A stretch of 64,000 nucleotides of DNA from NCBI RefSeq assembly GCF_020991375.1, contig NZ_JAJLQZ010000006.1:1-64000 (forward strand), written 5' to 3'. The stretch is from Glycomyces amatae (lineage in GTDB: Bacteria > Actinomycetota > Actinomycetes > Mycobacteriales > Micromonosporaceae). The position numbers and the translations under genes are program-made. Below are positions 9,369-17,570 of this stretch, one piece after another; position 1 is the stretch's first letter; every line of letters starts with the position of its first letter. Under the pieces are notes generated by a model. It was not told the origin of the DNA. It made no database searches and saw only the letters and a list, made by a program, of their open reading frames with translations.

Positions 9369-10394
9369 ATGCCCCTGAAGCAGCTCGCCCCCGGCGAGAT
9401 GACGGCCGACGACCTCCGGGACTGGTGCTCGGTCCTCAACGACATGACCGCCGCCGACATGCCCGCCGAACCGCGCTGGCGCACCGACCGCCTCCGCGAC
9501 TACCTCCTCGGGTCCCTGCCCGACGACCGCCGGTACCTGTTCCTGGACCGGGACGGCGATGGCGACCTCGTCGGCCACGCCAGCCTGATCCTGTTCGGGG
9601 GCGAGCAGGCCGGCACGGGCGTGGTGGAGATGTCCACGCGGCCCTCGGCGCGCGGGAAGGGCGTCGGGACCAGGCTCCTGCGCGCGGTCGCCGAGTGCGC
9701 GCAGGCGAACGGCTGCCGGACCCTGTCGGTCGAGGTCATCGCCACGACCCCGGCGGTGGGCTTCTACGACCGGCACGGCTTCGCCCGCGCGGTCGTCGAG
9801 CAGCGCCACCTGCTGCGGTGGGCCGAGATCGACTGGGAGAAGATCGAGCACGCCGCGGGGCGCCTCGCCGCGGGCTACCGGCTCGAGTACCACGCGGGGG
9901 GCGTGCCCGACCGGCTCCTGGACTCCTACGCGGAGGTCAAGGCGAACCTGCGCTCGAGCACGGGCGACGTCGCGTTCGTGCCCGAGTGGCGCGGCTCGGC
10001 GTACGCCCCGGCCCTGCGCGACTCCTTCGCGGTGCTGGCCGAGCGCGGGATGCGCTCGCACATCGCCGTGGCCGTCGCCGAGCCCTACGGGCAGGTGGTG
10101 GGCCTGACCGAGCTCGTGGTCTCGGCGCAGCGCCCGACCCGCGCCGACCAGTACGACACCGTCGTGGCCCCCGGGCACCGCTCCTACGGGCTGGCGATGT
10201 CCATGAAGGCCCGGCTGCTCACGGAGCTGCGCCGCGCCGAGCCGCAGCTGGTGGACGTCCAGACGTGGACGCTGGAGACCGCCGACGACGTCCGCTGGAT
10301 CAACGCCGAGCTGGGCTTCGCGCACGACGTCGACTGGTACGACTACGAGGCCGACGTCGACAAGCTCCTCGAGCGCCTGGCCCGCCGGGCCTGA
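9369..10394 (+). CDS. Tandem GNAT N-acetyltransferase
   Basis: This protein of 341 aa starts at ATG 9369 with an AAGG-type ribosome-binding site 9 bp upstream. It holds two GNAT domains. The first (about 20-155) has the acetyl-CoA motif STRPSARGKGVGTRLL. The second (about 185-335) has a weaker version, VVAPGHRSYGLAMSMKARLL. The double-GNAT layout recalls mycothiol synthase MshD, but the MshD signatures are not obvious and many actinobacterial double-GNAT proteins have other roles. The substrate is unknown. Confidence 0.8.
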   Translation: MPLKQLAPGEMTADDLRDWCSVLNDMTAADMPAEPRWRTDRLRDYLLGSLPDDRRYLFLDRDGDGDLVGHASLILFGGEQAGTGVVEMSTRPSARGKGVGTRLLRAVAECAQANGCRTLSVEVIATTPAVGFYDRHGFARAVVEQRHLLRWAEIDWEKIEHAAGRLAAGYRLEYHAGGVPDRLLDSYAEVKANLRSSTGDVAFVPEWRGSAYAPALRDSFAVLAERGMRSHIAVAVAEPYGQVVGLTELVVSAQRPTRADQYDTVVAPGHRSYGLAMSMKARLLTELRRAEPQLVDVQTWTLETADDVRWINAELGFAHDVDWYDYEADVDKLLERLARRA

Positions 10395-10545
10395 GGCGGC
10401 GCGGCCCGGAGGCTCCCGCACCCGCCCCGTCGACAGCGGGCCTGGGCGCGGCCTGAGGGCCCGGGGACCGCCGGGAGGGCCCGGACCGGACCGTTCGGAG
10501 GGCCCGCGGGAAAACCATGGGACGCAACTGTTTGTGAACGTTCCG

Positions 10546-10551
10546 TACACT
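10546..10551 (+). promoter_or_regulatory. -10 element of a probable leaderless promoter
   Basis: TACACT ends 6 bp before the ATG at 10558. No Shine-Dalgarno lies between them, which fits the leaderless transcripts common in actinobacteria and favours 10558 over the GTG at 10534. No clear -35 box is seen. Confidence 0.45.
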
Positions 10552-10557
10552 ATTCAC

Positions 10558-12327
10558 ATGCACCCCCGGCACGCCCGCTACGACGACGGCGCCACCGAGC
10601 GCCGCGTGATCGTGGTGGGCGACAACGGATTGACGCTCCGCTTCATCAAGCACCTCATCGAGCGCTACGACTTCCGGGTCATCGCCGTCTTCCCCGAGGG
10701 GCCCGGCGGCCAGCGCGACGAGATCCGCAAGGAGGCCGAGGGCAACCGGAACCTGGTGGTGTTCACCAGGCCGCGGGTCACCGCCGACACCATCCGCGAG
10801 GCCGGGCTCACCGACGCGTACGCGGTCGCCCTGATGGACCAGAACGACGTCGGGAACCTGCACCTGGCGCTGAAGATCCGCGAGATGTCGTACTACCTCG
10901 GCGACGAGACGCTGCCTCGCCTGGTCATCCGCATGTACAACAACGGCCTGCGCGACAACATCCAGAAGCTCCTGGGCGACGACGAGGACGGCGTGTTCGT
11001 CGAGTCGGACGCCGAGATGGTCGCCGACACGTACGCGCTCGCCGCGCTCCAGCAGCTGCCGCCCGGCGACATCGAGATCTGGGGGCGCCGGCTCTACCTG
11101 TCGCGGCGGCGCGAGGAGCGCGTCGACGCGCAGTGGCTGGTCGCCAGCGGCAACCGGATCGGCGTCGAGCTCATCGCCGACGACGAGGCCGAGGCGCTGC
11201 GGTACCTGTGCCTGGCGCCCGACCGCCGCCCGGCCCGGCTCGGGCCGATGGGGAGGAACGCGGCGCGGGTCGCCAAGGAGTCGGCGAGCGCGCTGCGCGG
11301 CATGCTCAACAAGAGCCTCATGGGCATGTCGATCGCGCTGCTGGTGGTCTTCGTGTTCGGCTTCGTGGTGCTGCTCAACGACCTCAGCGGCGTGAGCCGC
11401 CCCACCGGCGAGGGCGACGTGTTCTACCTCCTCGCGCTCCTGGCCGGCGGCGGGATCGACCCGGACATGGGGGCCAGCGGCCTGCTCAAGACCACGTACG
11501 CGGTGATGACCCTGTCGGGGTCGCTCCTGATCCCCTTCGCCACCGGCGCCATCGTCCAGGCCGTCGTCGACCGCCGCTACGCCCTCAGCGAGGGCCGGCG
11601 CGTCAGGCGCGTGCGCGACCACGTGATCGTGGTCGGCCTGGGCAACATGGGGACCCGCGTGGTCGCGAAGCTCCGCGAGCGCAAGATCCCGGTGGTCGCG
11701 ATCGAGCAGAACCGCGACGCGATGGGCGTGCGGGCCGCGCGGGCGGCCGGCGCGCAGGTGCTCTTCGGCGACGCGAGCAACGAGGAGCTCCTCAAGGAGG
11801 CCGACATCGCGCACTGCCGGTCCCTGGTCGCGATGGCCAAGCAGGACACGGCGAACCTGGAGGCGGCCCTGTCCGGCCTCAAGTGCAACCCGTCGCTGCG
11901 CACGGTCATGCGGATCTACGACCCCGAGTTCGCGCACCTCATCCGGCAGAACCTGAACAAGGCGGCCGAGCCGCAGGAGGCCCCGCCGCACGCCTCCTAC
12001 AGCGCCCCCGAGGTCGCCTCGGCGAGCTTCGCGCAGCGCCTGACCGACGACAAGGTGCTGGTGACCATCCCGGTGCGCGGGCACATCGCCTACATCGAGG
12101 CGTTCGAGATCGGCGCGGGCTCCCGGCTGGACGACACGGGCGCGCACCGGGCCACGAAGATCGGCTCGCACCGGCTGCTGGCCGTCCGGCGCCCCGGCGG
12201 CAGCGTCCGGTGGGAGCCGGACGCCGGATTCAGGCTCAGCGCCGGGGACACGCTCCTGGTCGTGGCGACCCGCAAGGGCCTCAACGACATCCTGGAGGCC
12301 TGCCGCCCCGCCGGGGCCGGCCGGTAG
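10558..12327 (+). CDS. Ion-channel-type protein with two RCK/TrkA-N domains
   Basis: The protein has 589 aa from ATG 10558 (597 aa if GTG 10534 is used). The order is RCK/TrkA-N domain 1 (RRVIVVGDNGLTLRFIKHL, about residues 15-150), an intermediate domain, then a membrane section with helices near 250-272 and 315-335, then RCK domain 2 (DHVIVVGLGNMGTRVVAKL, NAD-type GxGxxG) and a TrkA-C-like end. The canonical potassium selectivity filter TxGYG is absent; the turn between the helices is LLAGGGIDPD, closer to CASTOR/POLLUX-type channels. Cation transport is likely, but the ion is uncertain. Confidence 0.78.
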   Translation: MHPRHARYDDGATERRVIVVGDNGLTLRFIKHLIERYDFRVIAVFPEGPGGQRDEIRKEAEGNRNLVVFTRPRVTADTIREAGLTDAYAVALMDQNDVGNLHLALKIREMSYYLGDETLPRLVIRMYNNGLRDNIQKLLGDDEDGVFVESDAEMVADTYALAALQQLPPGDIEIWGRRLYLSRRREERVDAQWLVASGNRIGVELIADDEAEALRYLCLAPDRRPARLGPMGRNAARVAKESASALRGMLNKSLMGMSIALLVVFVFGFVVLLNDLSGVSRPTGEGDVFYLLALLAGGGIDPDMGASGLLKTTYAVMTLSGSLLIPFATGAIVQAVVDRRYALSEGRRVRRVRDHVIVVGLGNMGTRVVAKLRERKIPVVAIEQNRDAMGVRAARAAGAQVLFGDASNEELLKEADIAHCRSLVAMAKQDTANLEAALSGLKCNPSLRTVMRIYDPEFAHLIRQNLNKAAEPQEAPPHASYSAPEVASASFAQRLTDDKVLVTIPVRGHIAYIEAFEIGAGSRLDDTGAHRATKIGSHRLLAVRRPGGSVRWEPDAGFRLSAGDTLLVVATRKGLNDILEACRPAGAGR

Positions 12328-12429
12328 GCGCCGCCGGGTGTGACGCCCGCCGTCCCCTTTCGAGTGACGCAACTTCCGCCCGCCTCACTCGTTGAACGGT
12401 CGACACATCTCTCACGAAAGGGGCCGGCC

Positions 12430-13677
12430 GTGGCGGCGAGCGTGCGGAATCCACGAACTGGGCAGGGGGCCGAACGCGGGCGCCGCAAGCTCGTCCTGGC
12501 GGCGACGGCCGGGGCCCTCGCGGTCGGCGCGGCCGCCGTGGTGGTCCCGACCGCGTTCGCCGAGGACGACCCCCTCGGCGCGGCCGTCCACGAGGCGGTC
12601 GAGATCCTGCCGGTCGACGACGACGTGCTCGGCCTGGTCGACGTCGGCGAGGTCGAGGAGCTGGCCGAGTCGCTCACCTACGCCGACACCGGCGACCTCC
12701 TGAAGGTCTCCGGGCCCGACGCGGGCTACGTCAAGGTCCACTTCGAGCGCCTGCTGCTGAACGCCGGCGACTACCTCACCGTCTCCAACCCCGACGGGAC
12801 CGAGTCGTACCGGTACGAGGAGTCGATGGTCGACCAGTGGGCGACCTCGATCACCGGCGACACCGCGGTCGTGGAGCTGCACCGCGGCGCGGGCAGCCCC
12901 GACTCGACCGCCCTGGGGGTCGTGATCGACAGGGCCGCCTACGGGTTCGCCGCCGACGTCGTGGACCGGCTGGTGGAGGAGCGGGCCGACCGGGCCCGGC
13001 CCGAGGAGAGCATCTGCTCGGGCGACGAGAAGAAGGCCTCGGCCTGCTACCGGTCCTCGTACCCGGACGTGGTCGAGCACGCCGAGCCGGTGGCGCGGCT
13101 GCTCATCGACGGGACCGTGCTGTGCACGGCGTTCCGGGTGGGCGAGCAGAACCGGCTGCTGACCAACCACCACTGCTTCACCGAGACGTGGGAGGCCCAG
13201 CAGACCGAGGTGTGGTTCGGGTACGACTGCGTCGCGTGCGGATCGGCCGCCACGAACATGCCGGTGAAGGTCAACGGGTCGCGGGTCCTGGCGACCTCGA
13301 AGCCCCTGGACTACACGCTGTTCAGCGTGGACGACTTCTCGCGGATCGAGCGGTTCGGGCACCTGGAGCTGTCGGACCGGCCCGCCGAGCGCGGCGAGGC
13401 GATCTACATCCCGCAGCACCCGTCGGGGCGGCCCATGGAGATCGCGATGAAGTCGTCGGCGGACGGCGGCAACTGCGTGGTCAAGAACGCCGTCTACGAC
13501 GGCTACGTGACCGGCAGCGACGTCTCGTACTACTGCGACACCGAGTTCGGGTCCTCGGGCTCGCCCGTGCTGTCGCGGGACACGCACGAGGTCGTGGCCC
13601 TGCACCACTTCGGCGGCTGCCCCAACTCGGGGGTCAACGCGGGCCTCATCAAGGAGGAGATCGCCCGCCTCATCTAG
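12430..13677 (+). CDS. Secreted trypsin-like serine protease
   Basis: The protein has 415 aa from GTG 12430, preceded by AAAGGGG with 6-bp spacing; the frame open from 12340 has no such signal. A Sec signal peptide has basic RGRRK, a hydrophobic core and a likely cut after AFA (residue 44). An N-terminal pro-region of about 150 aa precedes the protease domain. The catalytic triad is visible as LTNHHCF (His), LDYTLFSV (Asp) and GSSGSPV (Ser). Paired cysteines flank these motifs. It is likely exported as a zymogen; the target is unknown. Confidence 0.87.
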   Translation: MAASVRNPRTGQGAERGRRKLVLAATAGALAVGAAAVVVPTAFAEDDPLGAAVHEAVEILPVDDDVLGLVDVGEVEELAESLTYADTGDLLKVSGPDAGYVKVHFERLLLNAGDYLTVSNPDGTESYRYEESMVDQWATSITGDTAVVELHRGAGSPDSTALGVVIDRAAYGFAADVVDRLVEERADRARPEESICSGDEKKASACYRSSYPDVVEHAEPVARLLIDGTVLCTAFRVGEQNRLLTNHHCFTETWEAQQTEVWFGYDCVACGSAATNMPVKVNGSRVLATSKPLDYTLFSVDDFSRIERFGHLELSDRPAERGEAIYIPQHPSGRPMEIAMKSSADGGNCVVKNAVYDGYVTGSDVSYYCDTEFGSSGSPVLSRDTHEVVALHHFGGCPNSGVNAGLIKEEIARLI

Positions 13678-13698
13678 GCCGCGAACGCCCGGCGCCGG

Positions 13699-13744
13699 AC
13701 ATGCCGGTGGGGGCGGGCCCGGAGGCCCGCCCCCACCGGCATGT
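13699..13744. terminator. Bidirectional terminator-type inverted repeat
   Basis: A perfect 21-bp inverted repeat (13699-13719 and 13724-13744) surrounds a 4-bp loop, CGGA. It starts 21 bp after the protease stop and separates it from the convergent mqnC. There is no T tract, as is usual for actinobacterial terminators. Confidence 0.75.
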
Positions 13745-13862
13745 CGCATCCGTCGGGCGCTGCCGGCACGGGGGCGCCCGATTCGCCGGGCGCTCCGTTC
13801 GCCTTCGCCGCGCCGACCGCTCCCGGCTACTTCACCTGGAGGTCCGCCACGATCGTCGAGCT

Positions 13863-15008
13863 CTAGTTCATGCTCTCGACTATCGTCGAGAAGTGGGACC
13901 GGATGCGGTCGTCGGTCGGGTCGTCCTCGGGCGTCCAGTGGACCGCCAGCCGCTCGTACAGCGTGTTCCGCTGCGCCGGGACGCGGTCGGCGGTGCGGAT
14001 CAGCTCGATGAGCTCCGAGAGGCGCGAGCGGTGGCGGGCGCCCGCCGAGGAGATCACGTTCTCCTCCAGCATGATCGAGCCCAGGTCGTCCACGCCCAGG
14101 TGCATGCTCACCTGGCCCGAGGCCTTCCCGGTGGTCAGCCACGAGGACTGGAGGTGGCGCACGTTGTGGAAGAACAGCCGCGCGGTCGCCAGCAGCCGCA
14201 GGTACTCCATCGTGGTCGCCTGCGTCCGGCCCTTGAGGTGGTTGTTCTCCGGCTGGTAGGTCCACGGGATGAACGACCGGAATCCGCCCGTGCGGTCCTG
14301 CACGTCGCGGATCATCCGCAGGTGCTCGATCCGCTCGGCCGCGGTCTCGCCGGTGCCCATCATCATCGTCGCCGTCGACTCCAGGCCCTGCCGGTGCGCG
14401 GCCTCCATGATCTCCAGCCAGCGCTCGCCCGACTCCTTGAGCGGCGCGAGCGCGGTGCGCGGGCGCGCCGGGAGCATCTCGGCGCCCGCCCCCGCGATCG
14501 AGTCGAGCCCGGCGGCCTTGATGCGGCGGATCGCCTCGTCGACCTCGACGCCCGAGACCTTCGACATGTGGGCGATCTCCGAGGGGCCGATCGAGTGGAT
14601 CGCCAGGTCGGGGTAGTCGCGCTTGACCGAGGAGAACAGCTCCTCGTAGTAGTCGACGCCGAAGTCGGGGTGGTGGCCGCCCTGGAGCATGACCTGCGTC
14701 GCGCCGAGGCCCACGGCCTCCCCGCACCGGCGCAGCACCTCCTCCATCGGGTGCGCCCAGCCCTCCTCGTGCTTGGGCGCGCGGTAGAAGGCGCAGAACT
14801 TGCACGCGGTGACGCACACGTTCGTGTAGTTGATGTTGCGGTCGATGATGTAGGTGACGATGTTGTCGCCGATGACGCGCCGGCGGGCCGCGTCGGCGGC
14901 CTCGGCGAGGGGGTGGAAGGGCGCTTCGGTGTAGAGCAGCAGGGCTTCCTCGGCGCTGATGGCGCCGCCGTCGGCGGCGCGGGCGAGGACGTCGTCAATC
15001 TCGGCCAT
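13863..15008 (-). CDS. mqnC: Cyclic dehypoxanthinyl futalosine synthase
   Basis: This radical SAM enzyme of the futalosine menaquinone pathway cyclises dehypoxanthine futalosine. It has 381 aa. The 4Fe-4S cluster motif CVTACKFC is at residues 65-72 (C65, C69, C72). The block MLQGGHHPDFGVDYYEELF and the GAGAEML segment are typical of MqnC rather than MqnE. The neighbouring mqnA and the mqnE at 21.6 kb support the pathway. A short near-copy of the last codons (encoding STIV) follows the stop, which looks like a small duplication. Confidence 0.95.
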   Translation of the reverse strand: MAEIDDVLARAADGGAISAEEALLLYTEAPFHPLAEAADAARRRVIGDNIVTYIIDRNINYTNVCVTACKFCAFYRAPKHEEGWAHPMEEVLRRCGEAVGLGATQVMLQGGHHPDFGVDYYEELFSSVKRDYPDLAIHSIGPSEIAHMSKVSGVEVDEAIRRIKAAGLDSIAGAGAEMLPARPRTALAPLKESGERWLEIMEAAHRQGLESTATMMMGTGETAAERIEHLRMIRDVQDRTGGFRSFIPWTYQPENNHLKGRTQATTMEYLRLLATARLFFHNVRHLQSSWLTTGKASGQVSMHLGVDDLGSIMLEENVISSAGARHRSRLSELIELIRTADRVPAQRNTLYERLAVHWTPEDDPTDDRIRSHFSTIVESMN

Positions 15009-15081
15009 GCACGAAGCGTATCGCCGCGGGGGCGCCGCGGACAGCGCGCCCGATCCGGGTGACTCGTGGGTCTCCCCGGTC

Positions 15082-15113
15082 AGGCCGTGTAGAGCTCAGA
15101 CCGTGTAGAGCTC
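15082..15113. repeat. 16-bp tandem duplication at the reductase 3' end
   Basis: Two adjacent 16-bp units (15082-15097 and 15098-15113) sharing CCGTGTAGAGCTC differ at one base. The reductase stop codon spans their junction, but a single copy would also give TGA at that point, so the duplication did not create the stop. Confidence 0.8.
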
Positions 15114-15863
15114 GGTGTGGATCTCGCGCGCCCCCGCGTCCTCGAGGACCTCCTTGACGCCGAGGACCATGTCGTAGGGCCCGCACAGGAACCACTCGTC
15201 GATCTCGCGGGCGTCGACGGCGCCCTGGAGGAAGTCGCCGAGCCGCTCGGGCGTCAGGCGCCCGGTGAGCAGCGGGGTGGCGCCCTCGGTGCGGGTGCGG
15301 ATGTGGTGCAGGCGGAGCCGGTCGCCGTGGACGCGCGCGAGTTCGCGCAGCTCCTCGGCGAACATGGTGGTCTCCTCGGTGCGGTTGGAGTACAGGAGGG
15401 TCACGGTCGCGCCGGCCTCGAGCGCGGCGGTGGCGATCGCGATGATCGGGGTGATGCCCGAGCCGGCGACGACCGACGCGTAGTGGCGGTCGGCCCGGAT
15501 CTCGGTCCAGAAGTGGCCCAGCGGCGGCAGCACTTCGAGCACGTCGCCGGTGTGGAGGCCGCGGTTCGCGTAGCTGGAGAAGGAGCCCTTGGGGATCGAG
15601 CGGATGCCCAGGCGCAGGGTGCCGTGCTCGGCGAGCTCGCGCGGGGTGGAGGCGAGGGAGTAGGAGCGGCGGACCTCGGAGCCGTCGGGTTCGACGCGCT
15701 GGAAGGTGAGGTGCTGCCCTGGCTTGAAGTCGAAGGCCTCGCGGAGGTGGTCGGGGACGGCGAGGGTGACCTCGACGGCGTCCTCGGTGAGGGCCCGCAC
15801 GCGGCTGACGGTGAGCTTGTGCCAGGAGGGCCGGGGCTTGCGCTGCTTCAGCTCGACGGCCAC
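15096..15863 (-). CDS. FAD/NAD(P)H ferredoxin reductase, PaaE-like without 2Fe-2S domain
   Basis: The protein has 255 aa. The FAD-binding barrel shows RRSYSLAS, and the NAD(P)H domain shows VVAGSGITPIIAIA and the C-terminal FLCGPYDMV. The sequence resembles phenylacetate hydroxylase reductase PaaE, but that family normally carries a plant-type 2Fe-2S domain after the ELYT-like end, and here the protein stops there. It is therefore more like a stand-alone NAD(P)H:ferredoxin reductase. It lies between mqnC and mqnA and might supply electrons to the radical SAM enzymes; that is inference from position. Confidence 0.8.
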   Translation of the reverse strand: MAVELKQRKPRPSWHKLTVSRVRALTEDAVEVTLAVPDHLREAFDFKPGQHLTFQRVEPDGSEVRRSYSLASTPRELAEHGTLRLGIRSIPKGSFSSYANRGLHTGDVLEVLPPLGHFWTEIRADRHYASVVAGSGITPIIAIATAALEAGATVTLLYSNRTEETTMFAEELRELARVHGDRLRLHHIRTRTEGATPLLTGRLTPERLGDFLQGAVDAREIDEWFLCGPYDMVLGVKEVLEDAGAREIHTELYTV

Positions 15864-15899
15864 TGCGCGTTCCCTTCGTCGTGTGTGCAGAGAGGGGTC

Positions 15900-16820
15900 T
15901 CAGACCCGGGTACCCGGTCCGGCGGCGAAGAACTCCGGCCCGCCGGCGGGGAGCGCCGCGATGCGGTTCGCCCGGTCAGGGCCCTTATGGGTGTAACGAG
16001 CGGCTCGGGAGGCGAATTCCCGCAGCCCTGCGAGGTGTCGCTCACTCAGGCCGAACTGGAGCCGGTCGAAGTACTCGGCGAGCGCGGCGGGCGGGAACGG
16101 CTCCCAGCGGGCGGCGGAGGCGACGACCTCGTCGATCTCCTCGCGGCTGCGGCGCACCGACTCGCTGAAGGCGAGGTGGACGTCCTTGACGATGCCGGGG
16201 TTGGCCTCGGCGTACCCGCGGCGCACGGCCCAGACGGCGAAGACCATCGGCAGGCCCGTCCAGTCGCGCCACTCGGCGGCGAGGTCGAGGACGTGCAACC
16301 CCCGGGGGTCGTGGTGGCGGTGCTCATGGAAGACGCGGAGCGCCTCGTCGCCGATGAGGACGGCCGCGTCGGCGCCGCGGCCGCCGAAGGCGGCGTTCAA
16401 CGCGGAGTCGAGGTCGGGCGGGGTGACCTCGTAGGAGGGGGTGCGGCCGTAGCGGTCCTCGAGGAGCATCCGGCCGAGGAGGACGCCGGTGCGCGAGTGG
16501 GAGGCGAGCGAGACGCGCGGGGCGGCGGGGAGCTCGGCGAGGGGGGCCTTGGAGACGAGGTTGACGCTGAGGACGGGGCCGTCGGCGGCCACGGCCGGGT
16601 CGGGGATGAGCAGCAGGTCCTCGGCGTGGCGGAGGTACTCGACGAGGGTGATCGGGCCGATGTCGAGGTCGCCCGCGACGAGGAGGCGGCTGAGCTCGTC
16701 GGGGGCGTCGCGGCGGAGCTCGAGCTCGAGCAGCGCGCCGGTCCGCGCGAGCCCCCAGTAGATGGGCATGCAGTTGAGGAACGCGATGTGGCCGACCCGG
16801 GGACGCCTGGCTGTGTTCAC
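15900..16820 (-). CDS. mqnA: Chorismate dehydratase (menaquinone biosynthesis)
   Basis: MqnA removes water from chorismate to give 3-[(1-carboxyvinyl)oxy]benzoate, the first step of the futalosine route. The start at GTG 16820 (VNTARRPRVGHIAFLNC) matches the family N-terminus and gives 306 aa; a frame open to 16886 adds 22 residues without support. A TACGGT element 7 bp upstream suggests a leaderless transcript. The periplasmic-binding-like fold is recognised from HIAFLNCMPIYWGL, DIGPITLVEYLRH and SLASHSRTGVLLGRMLLE. Confidence 0.94.
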   Translation of the reverse strand: MNTARRPRVGHIAFLNCMPIYWGLARTGALLELELRRDAPDELSRLLVAGDLDIGPITLVEYLRHAEDLLLIPDPAVAADGPVLSVNLVSKAPLAELPAAPRVSLASHSRTGVLLGRMLLEDRYGRTPSYEVTPPDLDSALNAAFGGRGADAAVLIGDEALRVFHEHRHHDPRGLHVLDLAAEWRDWTGLPMVFAVWAVRRGYAEANPGIVKDVHLAFSESVRRSREEIDEVVASAARWEPFPPAALAEYFDRLQFGLSERHLAGLREFASRAARYTHKGPDRANRIAALPAGGPEFFAAGPGTRV

Positions 16821-17081
16821 AGCTTCGACCGTAGCCTGTCGTGCGGCAAGGGAGCCGCTGAGCGGCGGCGGCGTCGCCGACGTCACCGGCGGCCGCGGCG
16901 GGCGGCACCGGAGACGCGAACGGAGGGCCCCGGCGAATCGGACACCCGGGGACCCCCGTTTCGACCATATGCGGTGGCGGTGACAGCCGCCGGAGGCGAG
17001 CGGGGATCGCGTTCGGCGCCGCGCGGACGGAGCGCCGGTCCCCCGCCGCGCCCTACGGCTCGCCGGCGCCGCTGGTCTCGC

Positions 17082-17375
17082 CTACGGCTCGTCGATGTCG
17101 GCGATCTCGCCTCCGGCGCCCACGCGCGCCTCGTCGGTCACGAGCGCCACGAGGCGGTCGAGGACCCCTTCGTCGTCGCCCTCGACGATGATCTCGTCGC
17201 CCGGGCGCACGTCCAGGGTCAGCACCTGCAGGATCGACTTGGCGTCGTGGGCGTCGCCCTCGCGCTTCGCGATCGCGACCTCACCCTTGGCCTCGGCGGC
17301 GGTCGCGACGAAGACCGTCGCGGGCCGGGCCTGGATCCCGACCTCCGTGGTCACTGTCACACGGCGTTCGGCCAT
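17082..17375 (-). CDS. HPr-family protein with Gln in place of the phosphorylatable His (Crh-like)
   Basis: The protein has 97 aa from ATG 17375, with GGAGGG 8 bp upstream; an in-frame GTG three codons earlier is less likely. The HPr fold is clear (VGIQARPATVFV, DAKSILQVLTLDV, PGDEIIVEGDDE). HPr normally has GxHARPA with His15 phosphorylated by enzyme I. Here residue 15 is Gln (codon CAG). The regulatory serine region is kept (Ser47, equivalent to Ser46). This is the pattern of Bacillus Crh, a regulatory paralogue that cannot carry sugar phosphate. No PTS genes are in the window. A regulatory role is inferred. Confidence 0.85.
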   Translation of the reverse strand: MAERRVTVTTEVGIQARPATVFVATAAEAKGEVAIAKREGDAHDAKSILQVLTLDVRPGDEIIVEGDDEGVLDRLVALVTDEARVGAGGEIADIDEP

Positions 17376-17570
17376 GCTCCTCACCCTCCCCCTTCACGCG
17401 GGACCGGGCCTCGGAGCGGCCCTGCCCGCGCAGTCACCGGGGCCGCCTCGGCGCCCCGTCAGCACCAGGATGGACCGCCGCACGGGACGGCGTAAGACTT
17501 TTCGGCCTATTGCAGCGGGAAGCGGCACACAACGGGAGCGGGCGTCACCGCCGGGAGCGGCGGCCCGCGG

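Noticed and set aside
9369..10394. Naming the tandem GNAT protein mshD
   Set aside because: Two GNAT domains fit, but specific MshD features are not evident and the gene is far from any mycothiol context.
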